From PSRI01 sp041484195 (lineage in GTDB: Bacteria; Bacteroidota; Bacteroidia; Chitinophagales; Chitinophagaceae), in contig JBGPHC010000056.1 of NCBI GenBank assembly GCA_041484195.1, positions 1 through 7,041 on the forward strand: DNA of 7,041 nt, in the 5' to 3' direction. Position numbers and translations under genes: made by a program. Each line of letters opens with the position of its first letter. The stretch's first letter is position 1. Of this stretch, positions 1 through 4,870 are shown piece by piece. The notes beneath the pieces are model-generated. The model searched no databases. It saw only the letters and a list, made by a program, of their open reading frames with translations, and was not told the origin of the DNA.

Positions 1-148
1 ATTCATTTGATTTTTGTGATTTAATGAATTTGAGTTTGTGCTTCTGGTTTGTGAGTCGTTAAAAGTTGAAACTTGTTTCACTAATCAGAATCGTTGTTGT
101 GTTCGTTTATTATGGTAATCAGTTAATCAAAAAAATCACAGTTCAGAC
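1..148. repeat. Dispersed element copy A, truncated by the window edge
   Basis: Positions 4-148 match 240-384 with only three differences that I can count, at a fixed offset of 236 bp. The copy ends at 137-148 with CACAGTTCAGAC, a one-base variant of the inverted end CATAGTTCAGAC seen in copy B. Its other end should lie about 11 bp to the left of the window. It is non-coding in all frames as far as I can see. It sits downstream (minus sense) of an orphan hsdS tail, in the same position that copy B holds relative to the intact hsdS. I read it as a small non-autonomous repeat of a family that I recall as common in Bacteroidota; the family assignment is from memory only. Confidence 0.75.
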
Positions 149-231
149 ACCCTTACCTCCCCATTCATCAACTTCGGTAACAAGGTATCCCTGAGTTGGG
201 CGAGGGGTTTGATTTGCACTAATTGTCTGAA
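136..231 (-). pseudogene. Orphan 3' tail of a second hsdS allele
   Basis: Read on the minus strand, this stretch gives 31 codons ending in LRDTLLPKLMNGEVRVSEL and a TGA, preceded in frame by a TAG at 232-234. It is clearly homologous to the last residues of the intact HsdS here (LRETLLPKLMSGEVRVSEL), the coiled-coil end of the distal conserved region of type I specificity subunits. The DNA differs from the intact gene at roughly 11 of the first 66 aligned bases (149 onward), so it comes from a different allele and is not a fresh duplicate. The homology stops at about 224, exactly where repeat copy B begins. No start codon or recognition domain is present, so it is a remnant, perhaps a leftover of recombination between hsdS genes. 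Confidence 0.8.
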
Positions 232-384
232 CTATGCTTCATTTGATTTTTGTGATTTAATGAATTTGAGTTTGTGCTTCTGGTTTGTGAGTCGTTAAAA
301 GTTTAAACTTGTTTCACTATTCAGAATCGTTGTTGTGTTCGTTTATTATGGTAATCAGTTAATCAAAAAAATCATAGTTCAGAC
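225..384. repeat. Dispersed element copy B with 12-bp terminal inverted repeats
   Basis: This 160-bp unit begins with GTCTGAACTATG (225-236) and ends with the exact reverse complement CATAGTTCAGAC (373-384). The interior from 240 is nearly identical to copy A. Its right-hand 25 bases (360-384) are identical, in opposite orientation, to 2196-2220 inside hsdM. No transposase is encoded, and no target duplication is evident in the flanks. The element lies immediately downstream of hsdS and overlaps its last four codons. The layout resembles a MITE or a mobile palindromic repeat, but the mobilising enzyme is unknown. Confidence 0.8.
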
Positions 385-1493
385 ACCCTTACCTCCCCAC
401 TCATCAACTTCGGCAACAACGTTTCCCGGAGCTGGGTGAGGGTGTGGATTTGTTTTGTATTTGATTTTATTTTATTCCACATTTTTTCGCTTGTATTTAT
501 AAATGCTTTTAACTTATATGTTGGGGCTTTTGGAAAATCAATCCCCTTCAATGCTTCCTGGTTAATTTTAGGTTGCACTGCACCCGTGACAATTCCAGAT
601 ATGTTTGTTTGCTTTAAAAAAATGTAAATGAAATAATTCGTATAGGGTTCTTTAGCTTGAAAAATATGTGCATGATTATTTACCCAGAATTTCCCAGTAG
701 GCATCTGTAATATAGGATAGCCATCATCTGTCTGAACCGTTCCGTCTTCTCCCATTAAAATATATTCTCCATCAAAAATAAAATCGTTTACATAGTCCAT
801 GATTGTTGCAGCACCATAATAAGGATATAATACTCCTGCTTTCATTTTTTCTCTTTCTCCACTTGAAACAGGAATGCGTTTACTATCATAAATCGAAACC
901 CCATCTCCCAACTTCCCAATTTCCCAACTCTCCTCCGCCTCCTCCACAAACCACTGCCTGAACAGCGTCTCCGCCAGTTGCTCCAACGTTTTATTTTGGC
1001 GGTGCAGTAAATCTATTTTATCATCCAGGCTGCTTAATACTTCGGCTATGGCGGTTTGTTCGGGGAGTGAGGGGAGACTCCATTCAGTCGTTTTTAGAAA
1101 ATTCCAATCAGCTCTCGGCATTCGTGTCCCACCTTCGCCACTATTTGCAGTATTTACAAAGTCCCAATTTGCCAAAAAATAATAGAGAAAGTTTTGGTCA
1201 AAATTTCTTTTTGCCCTGAAAACCCAAATATCAGTTGAACAAATTCCACCAAAGGATGGCTTAACAACTTTTCTAAAATACGGACGAAGCTTTCCAAACA
1301 AAATATCATTTGCCCTGAACAAAAATTTATTGCTAGTAACATCTGAAGAAACACCAATTGAATTCAAACGCAAGCTTTCTTGCTCAATATGTTCTAATCC
1401 AATATAAGCATAATCATCACTGCCATTTGGATTGTAAGTATCCTTGACTGGTTCTGTTACTTCTTCCAAAGTATATTCCTTCCACTCACTCAT
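372..1493 (-). CDS. hsdS: Type I restriction-modification specificity subunit HsdS
   Basis: This 373-residue protein reads as the DNA-recognition subunit of a type I restriction-modification complex, which positions HsdM on a bipartite target. It has the usual two-domain layout. Target recognition domain 1 is at about residues 1-140 (FGKLRPYFRKV at 66-76). A central conserved helix at 143-184 starts LPEQTAIAEVLSSLDDKID. Target recognition domain 2 is at about 190-325 (GAVQPKINQEALKGI at 304-318). A distal helical region ends in LRETLLPKLMSGEVRV. The length is typical to slightly short for the family. The start ATG (1491-1493) overlaps the stop of the upstream DUF1016 gene in an ATGA, indicating coupled translation. 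The final residues SEL and the TGA come from a terminal inverted repeat of the adjoining element. The target sequence cannot be predicted by eye. Confidence 0.93.
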   Translation of the reverse strand: MSEWKEYTLEEVTEPVKDTYNPNGSDDYAYIGLEHIEQESLRLNSIGVSSDVTSNKFLFRANDILFGKLRPYFRKVVKPSFGGICSTDIWVFRAKRNFDQNFLYYFLANWDFVNTANSGEGGTRMPRADWNFLKTTEWSLPSLPEQTAIAEVLSSLDDKIDLLHRQNKTLEQLAETLFRQWFVEEAEESWEIGKLGDGVSIYDSKRIPVSSGEREKMKAGVLYPYYGAATIMDYVNDFIFDGEYILMGEDGTVQTDDGYPILQMPTGKFWVNNHAHIFQAKEPYTNYFIYIFLKQTNISGIVTGAVQPKINQEALKGIDFPKAPTYKLKAFINTSEKMWNKIKSNTKQIHTLTQLRETLLPKLMSGEVRVSEL

Positions 1494-1972
1494 TTTGCAT
1501 TCGATTTTAATCGTTCAATCTGCCATTCTATGCTTTCCATAACTATTTGTGCGGATAATACATTACGACTCCAGCCATTTTCAATACATTCTGCCATGTA
1601 GAAAAACCGCAGCTCATTTGATTTTAGTTTGTGGAGCATTAGCTGGTGATGCCCCCAGGGTAATTGTGCAGCAGGTGGTTGCACCATTGTAAAGGCCGGA
1701 TAAGCTTCCGCAAAAGACCTCATGTATTTCAGGTTTCTAACGGATAGGCCCTTAAAATCCGGAAATGCTATTTTCAGGTCGGCAGAAAGGTTGTCAATAA
1801 TTTTTGCGCCCCAGCCTTGGTCTTTTTGCTGTATAAGTATGGTATTGCCTATTTCCCAATAGAGCTTTAACAGCTCAGCATTAACAGTAATAGCAGCCTT
1901 GATACGAGCCTGACGTATCTTTTCTTTAAGCTCATTCAATATATTGATATAATCAGGCTTTGGCAGGCTCAT
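1490..1972 (-). CDS. Short DUF1016 N-terminal domain (YhcG-like) protein in the RM operon
   Basis: This 160-residue protein matches the N-terminal, helical domain of the YhcG/DUF1016 family. Recognisable segments are the helix AELLKLYWEIGNTI (32-45), QGWGAKIIDNLSADL (52-66), FPDFKGLSVRNLKYMRSFAE (70-89), LPWGHHQLML (104-113), and ENGWSRNVLSAQI (131-143). Full-length YhcG proteins continue for roughly another 200 residues into a PDDEXK-type nuclease domain. Here the protein stops just after the N-domain (IERLKSNAK), so no nuclease motif is present. The gene overlaps the end of hsdM by 20 bp and the start of hsdS by 4 bp, so it is translated with them and probably works with the methyltransferase. 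A regulatory, DNA-binding or protein-protein role is possible, but none is shown. The overlaps argue for a maintained gene and against decay. Confidence 0.85.
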   Translation of the reverse strand: MSLPKPDYINILNELKEKIRQARIKAAITVNAELLKLYWEIGNTILIQQKDQGWGAKIIDNLSADLKIAFPDFKGLSVRNLKYMRSFAEAYPAFTMVQPPAAQLPWGHHQLMLHKLKSNELRFFYMAECIENGWSRNVLSAQIVMESIEWQIERLKSNAK

Positions 1973-3638
1973 TAATTTCTATTTTGGAAAGATTAGTTGT
2001 GATTCGTTGATTCAATTCATCTTCTTCAGCAATCTGTTTTTCCAATTCTGCTTTCAATGTAGTAAAACGTTCCGCAAAATTGAAATCATCTTCATCATCG
2101 GGCAAACCCACGTACCTGCCAGGTGTTACCACATAGTTTAATGCTTTCACTTCTTCAATGCCGGCTGCTTTGCAAAACCCGGCGATGTCAACATAGTCTG
2201 AACTATGATTTTTTTGATTAGCATGATTACTTTGATTATTTGTTTTGTCTAACGATTCTGCATTTGAATCATGCCCATCATGTAAATCAGACGAATCATA
2301 GTTCAGACCTTTTTTCCAATTATGGTATGTGTCTGCTATTTTTTTAATATCATCAGCAGCCAGTTCTTTTGTTCGCCTGTTAATCAGGAAACCTAAATTC
2401 CTTGCATCAATAAACAATATTTTTCTCTTCTGCCGTTGCTTGTTCCTTCGTAAGAACCAAAGACAGGCAGGAATCTGTGTATTCAGAAAAAGTTTAGCAG
2501 GCAGGTTTACAATGCAATCAATCAAATCATTTTCAACCAATGCTTTTCTTATTTCGCCTTCATTGCTGGTGTTGGTAGTAAGTGAACCTTTGGAGAGAAC
2601 AAAGCCTGCTTGCCCATTTGCAGATAAATGATACAGGAAATGTTGTATCCAGGCATAATTTGCATTTCCGGCAGGCGGTACACCGTAAACCCATCTTGCA
2701 TCTTTTTGTAAAAGCTCTCCGCTCCAATCACTGTCATTAAATGGTGGGTTAGCAATAATATAATCAGCTTTTAAATCTTTATGTGCATCATTTAAAAAAC
2801 TTCCTTCATTGTTCCATTTCACATTACTACTGTCAATACCACGTATGGCAAGATTCATCTTTGCCAATCGCCAGGTAGTTTGGTTACTTTCTTGTCCGTA
2901 AATGGAGATATGATCAGCAGGGTTTAGTGAAAGTTTCTTGCCGTTACTCCTTCTGTAATGGTCTTGATGACTCTTGATAAATTTTTCGCTTTGCACAAAC
3001 ATGCCACCACTACCACAGCAAGGATCAAATACTCTGCCTTCATAAGGTTCGAGCATTTCAACCAACAATTTCACCACACTTCCTGGTGTATAGAACTGTC
3101 CGCCCTTCTTACCCTCAGCCAATGCAAACTCACCGAGAAAATATTCATACACCTTGCCCAATACGTCTTTGCTTTGCGCCTCTTTCGTGCCGAGAATTGC
3201 AGTGCTTATTAAATCAATTAAACCACCCACACTGGCCTTATCCAATTTTTCCTGAGCATACACTTTTGGTAAAACTCCTTTAAGGGAAGGGTTATCTCTT
3301 TCAATGGCATCCATTGCATCATCAATGTCTTTGCCAATTGTGGGGAGCTTGGCCCTGCCTTGCAACCATGTCCATCGGGCAGAGGGTGGCACATAAAATA
3401 CCTTCTCTGCAACATATTCATTTTTGTCTTCCGGGTCTGCACCTTCATAATCTCCTTTGCCTTCTTTTAGCTTATTATAAATCTCATTAAAGGCGTCTTC
3501 AATGTATTTGAGGAATATGAGGCCCAGCACCACATGCTTGTATTCTGCAGCATCCATGTTTTTACGGAGCTTGTCAGCAGTCCTCCAGAGTTTTTTTTCT
3601 AAGGCTTCTTCCTGTTCAGCCTTTTTTGCTTTTGCCAT
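1953..3638 (-). CDS. hsdM: Type I restriction-modification DNA methyltransferase subunit HsdM
   Basis: This 561-residue N6-adenine methyltransferase subunit uses S-adenosylmethionine and acts with HsdS. An N-terminal helical HsdM_N region (about 12-150) begins LEKKLWRTADKLRKNMDAAE. The catalytic domain follows, with QFYTPGSVVKLLVEML (181-196), the SAM-binding motif I FDPCCGSGGMF (204-214) and the catalytic motif IV NPPF (297-300). Further family landmarks are NTQIPACLWFLRR (386-398), DARNLGF (411-417) and TPGRYVG (505-511). The start ATG is the first Met before the conserved helix, and no Shine-Dalgarno sequence is visible. Residues about 444-481 are an extra hydrophilic stretch rich in Asn, Asp, His and Ser, encoded by an inserted repeat. 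Family members normally pass from the HNW segment almost directly to a Y-x-D-(V/I)-x-GFCK segment. The key catalytic residues are intact, so activity is plausible. hsdR is not in the window. Confidence 0.95.
   Translation of the reverse strand: MAKAKKAEQEEALEKKLWRTADKLRKNMDAAEYKHVVLGLIFLKYIEDAFNEIYNKLKEGKGDYEGADPEDKNEYVAEKVFYVPPSARWTWLQGRAKLPTIGKDIDDAMDAIERDNPSLKGVLPKVYAQEKLDKASVGGLIDLISTAILGTKEAQSKDVLGKVYEYFLGEFALAEGKKGGQFYTPGSVVKLLVEMLEPYEGRVFDPCCGSGGMFVQSEKFIKSHQDHYRRSNGKKLSLNPADHISIYGQESNQTTWRLAKMNLAIRGIDSSNVKWNNEGSFLNDAHKDLKADYIIANPPFNDSDWSGELLQKDARWVYGVPPAGNANYAWIQHFLYHLSANGQAGFVLSKGSLTTNTSNEGEIRKALVENDLIDCIVNLPAKLFLNTQIPACLWFLRRNKQRQKRKILFIDARNLGFLINRRTKELAADDIKKIADTYHNWKKGLNYDSSDLHDGHDSNAESLDKTNNQSNHANQKNHSSDYVDIAGFCKAAGIEEVKALNYVVTPGRYVGLPDDEDDFNFAERFTTLKAELEKQIAEEDELNQRITTNLSKIEINEPAKA
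2196..2308. repeat. 113-bp inverted-repeat element inside hsdM, in frame
   Basis: The unit starts with GTCTGAACTATGATT (2196-2210) and ends with its perfect reverse complement AATCATAGTTCAGAC (2294-2308). The first 25 bases are identical to the reverse complement of 360-384 in copy B, so it belongs to the same repeat family but has a shorter, different interior. It encodes HsdM residues about 444-481 with no stop, including the peptide NHSSD from the inverted end. Its 113 bp are one short of a multiple of three, so the net insertion must include at least one extra base or a later adjustment. Confidence 0.85.
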
Positions 3639-3813
3639 TGAACTTGTCAGGGTTGTTTTGGGATTAATAAATTGGGGATATTCGGCCCAGACAACGGGCC
3701 CGGAACATGCCAGATACGGCTATTCCTTCTCTGATTTCTCTCACAGTCAGGGTTGGTGGCCATAATTTTATAAAAGTACTGATTTTTGGCTGGCGGATTG
3801 ATGCTTACGTGTA
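3639..3813. other. Upstream region of hsdM, no recognisable feature
   Basis: These 175 bases precede the hsdM start on the minus strand. I see no Bacteroidota -7 motif (TAnnTTTG) in the hsdM direction, no RNA gene and no convincing short gene. Open frames cross it on both strands but have no family character. The hsdM promoter must lie here or farther right, but I cannot place it. Confidence 0.5.
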
Positions 3814-3870
3814 GATTCCGGACCATGTTGACCCCCCCATTCCGTTTCATGTTGATCCACCATTCCGGAA

Positions 3871-3890
3871 TGCCTGCCTGACGGCAGACA
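3871..3890. repeat. REP-like imperfect palindrome, copy 1
   Basis: TGCCTGCCTGACGGCAGACA is an imperfect palindrome able to form a short hairpin. It differs at one base from the copy at 3948-3967 and interrupts the third ATTCCGG...TGACCCACC unit. Confidence 0.75.
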
Positions 3891-3947
3891 GGATGACCCA
3901 CCCCCCTTGTTGAATACTTTTTATAAGGGGATTATTTTATTCCGGGA

Positions 3948-3967
3948 TGCCTGCCTGTCGGCAGACA
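3948..3967. repeat. REP-like imperfect palindrome, copy 2
   Basis: TGCCTGCCTGTCGGCAGACA is 19/20 identical to the copy at 3871-3890 and interrupts the fourth unit at the same point. A further half-site CCGGCAGGC follows at about 3978-3986. Confidence 0.75.
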
Positions 3968-3994
3968 AGTTGACCCACCGGCAGGCTTTAATTG

Positions 3995-4168
3995 CTAAGC
4001 GCTTTTGACCGTTTTTTGCTCCCTAAAACCAGGGAGCAATGCCGCAAAAGCCAATCGTAATGGAACAGTTAAAACAGATTCTTTATTGAGCTGAAAATCT
4101 CCTCTTAACATTGCAGGCAAAGGGCGCGCAATAAACACCAATAATAATACGGTGATAAAACTCTTCAT
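3995..4168 (-). CDS. Doubtful 57-codon ORF with a hydrophobic N-terminus
   Basis: The minus strand has an ATG at 4166-4168 and runs 57 codons to a TAG at 3995-3997. The start reads MKSFITVLLLVFIARPLPAM, which resembles a signal peptide or single membrane segment; the remainder ends LLPGFREQKTVKSA. An in-frame stop lies five codons upstream, and no ribosome binding site or promoter is visible. It begins 32 bp after the end of the AraC remnant on the same strand and contains an interrupted hairpin. I do not recognise a family. It may be a chance ORF in decayed DNA or the relic of a small exported protein. Confidence 0.2.
   Translation of the reverse strand: MKSFITVLLLVFIARPLPAMLRGDFQLNKESVLTVPLRLAFAALLPGFREQKTVKSA
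4001..4051. repeat. Two-level interrupted hairpin
   Basis: An inner 9-bp perfect stem, TTGCTCCCT (4016-4024) with AGGGAGCAA (4031-4039), closes a 6-base loop. An outer 7-bp stem, GCTTTTG (4001-4007) with CAAAAGC (4045-4051), encloses it across an unpaired internal loop. No T-run follows the stem on either strand, so it is not a standard intrinsic terminator. Its role is unknown. Confidence 0.5.
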
Positions 4169-4199
4169 CGCCTGGCTCTTTTATGTGCAGTTTTTGTTA

Positions 4200-4325
4200 T
4201 TATCGACCGGTATTCTTCTTTCGTTCTGTCAGTTCATTTGGCGTCATTCCATATTACTTGTTGAAAGCGAATGAAAATTGCGATAAGTGCTCAAAGCCCG
4301 CCAAAATTATTTGGACACTTTGCAA
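4200..4325 (-). pseudogene. Remnant of an AraC-family regulator DNA-binding domain
   Basis: Read on the minus strand, the frame gives SVQIILAGFEHLSQFSFAFN, a lysine, an in-frame TAA (4254-4256), and then YGMTPNELTERKKNTGR followed by a stop at 4200-4202. This is the signature of the second helix-turn-helix of AraC/XylS regulators: a GF-x-x-x-S-x-FS-x-AF-K segment followed by YGMTP-x-E. The TAA falls where a residue is expected between the lysine and YGMTP. The first helix looks two or three residues short, and the frame meets another stop at 4359-4361, so the rest of the gene is gone. The marR promoter and first operator overlap this relic. The family assignment is by motif recognition, without a search. 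Confidence 0.65.
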
Positions 4326-4342
4326 AGTCAATATTATCTTTG
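4310..4342 (+). promoter_or_regulatory. Bacteroidota-type promoter for the marR-rph operon
   Basis: TTTG at 4310-4313 and TATCTTTG at 4335-4342 are separated by 21 bp. This fits the -33 TTTG and -7 TAnnTTTG consensus of the Bacteroidota primary sigma factor. Transcription would start about 25 bp before the marR ATG, leaving a short AT-rich leader. Confidence 0.65.
4317..4328. promoter_or_regulatory. Putative MarR operator 1
   Basis: ACTTTGCAAAGT is a perfect 12-bp palindrome lying between the -33 and -7 elements, where a bound dimer would block RNA polymerase. MarR proteins commonly bind such dyads in their own promoter. The link to this MarR is inferred from position. Confidence 0.5.
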
Positions 4343-4356
4343 TAACTAAGATATTT

Positions 4357-4368
4357 ACTTAATAAAGT
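4357..4368. promoter_or_regulatory. Putative MarR operator 2
   Basis: ACTTAATAAAGT keeps the outer half-sites ACTT-N4-AAGT of operator 1, with 5 of 6 base pairs complementary, and lies exactly 40 bp downstream, about four helical turns. It sits just before the marR start codon. Confidence 0.4.
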
Positions 4369-4373
4369 ATAAA

Positions 4374-4829
4374 ATGAATAATGACGTAATCAAACGAATA
4401 AGAAAACTGAACCAACAATATGCATACACCTCTATTCAGATGCACGAAGCCATTGCCCGCAAGGCCGGGCTTTCAGGAACTGACCATAAATACTTAGGAT
4501 TTTTAATACAAGAAGGGCAAATGACAGCGGGCGAGCTTTCAAATTTAACAGGTCTAACCACAGGTGCAGTTACAGGTTTAATAGACAGACTTGAAAAGAA
4601 AAAACTAGTGAAAAGACAATTTGCTGAAGACGACAGACGGAAGGTTATCATTGAGCCAAACACTAAAAATATAATGGCACTTTTAGTACCGCTTTATAAA
4701 GAATTCCGAAACAAGTCGGAAAAACTTACTACTTCATTTTCAATCAAGGAAATCAAAATCATTGAAACCTACTTTTTAAAAGCAATTGAAGTAATGAATG
4801 AAACAACAAATAAACTCAACAACAAATAA
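4374..4829 (+). CDS. MarR-family transcriptional regulator
   Basis: This 151-residue protein has the standard MarR winged-helix layout and normal length. An N-terminal dimerisation helix (about 1-30) is followed by HTH helices at about 51-60 (TAGELSNLTG) and 62-80, the recognition helix TTGAVTGLIDRLEKKKLVK. The wing carries the conserved DDRR (86-89) followed by KVIIE. A C-terminal helical dimerisation segment completes it. Members usually repress a nearby resistance or catabolic gene and release DNA when a small phenolic or aromatic ligand binds. Here the next gene is rph, 21 bp downstream on the same strand, so the simplest reading is a local, ligand-released repressor of rifamycin inactivation. 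The ATG follows an A-rich stretch without a Shine-Dalgarno sequence. The ligand and mode of control are inferred. Confidence 0.93.
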   Translation: MNNDVIKRIRKLNQQYAYTSIQMHEAIARKAGLSGTDHKYLGFLIQEGQMTAGELSNLTGLTTGAVTGLIDRLEKKKLVKRQFAEDDRRKVIIEPNTKNIMALLVPLYKEFRNKSEKLTTSFSIKEIKIIETYFLKAIEVMNETTNKLNNK

Positions 4830-4870
4830 TGGCAGAAAAAATAAAAAAATATGACGAATATGATCAGTAA
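4829..4870 (+). CDS. Possible 13-codon coupling peptide between marR and rph
   Basis: An ATG at 4829-4831 overlaps the marR TAA by one base (TAATG), and the frame encodes MAEKIKKYDEYDQ before a TAA at 4868-4870, past the rph start. Ribosomes ending marR could reinitiate here and finish beside the rph start codons. It could equally be chance in A-rich DNA, or the beginning of a gene replaced by rph. Confidence 0.2.
   Translation: MAEKIKKYDEYDQ

Larger units (their letters stand above)
3814..3979. repeat. Four tandem ATTCCGG...TTGACCCACC-type units
   Basis: Four related units follow one another at 3814-3838, 3839-3861, 3862-3903 and 3939-3979. Each begins ATTCCG and ends in a variant of TTGACCCACC. 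The first two are compact (about 23-25 bp) with CATGTTGA in the middle. The last two are longer because a REP-like palindrome sits between the ATTCCGG part and the TGACCCACC part. A 35-bp AT-rich spacer (3904-3938) separates units three and four. Repeated short motifs of this kind occur at ends of IS21-type insertion sequences, so this could be a decayed IS end, but no transposase fragment is visible and the assignment is tentative. Confidence 0.6.

Noticed and set aside
225..384. Target-site duplication around element B or the hsdM element
   Set aside because: The bases flanking the inverted repeats do not match each other in either case, so no duplication is claimed.
1..460. CRISPR array or simple tandem satellite at the left end
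   Set aside because: There are only two copies of a 236-bp unit, the units contain an hsdS tail and an inverted-repeat element, and there is no short regular repeat-spacer pattern.
2460..2472. GACAGGCAGG inside hsdM, resembling half of a REP palindrome
   Set aside because: It encodes the family-conserved IPACLW segment of HsdM, so the match is explained by protein conservation, and there is no second arm.
3502..3765. Plus-strand 87-codon frame over the start of hsdM
   Set aside because: Most of it is antisense to the conserved HsdM N-terminus; it has no recognisable domain.
3647..3901. Minus-strand 84-codon frame upstream of hsdM
   Set aside because: Its beginning is just the translation of the ATTCCGG/TTGACC repeats and a REP palindrome, and the rest has no family character.
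4016..4039. Stem-loop as an intrinsic terminator
   Set aside because: No T-run follows the stem on either strand; the T-run on the plus strand precedes it, and no gene ends next to it.
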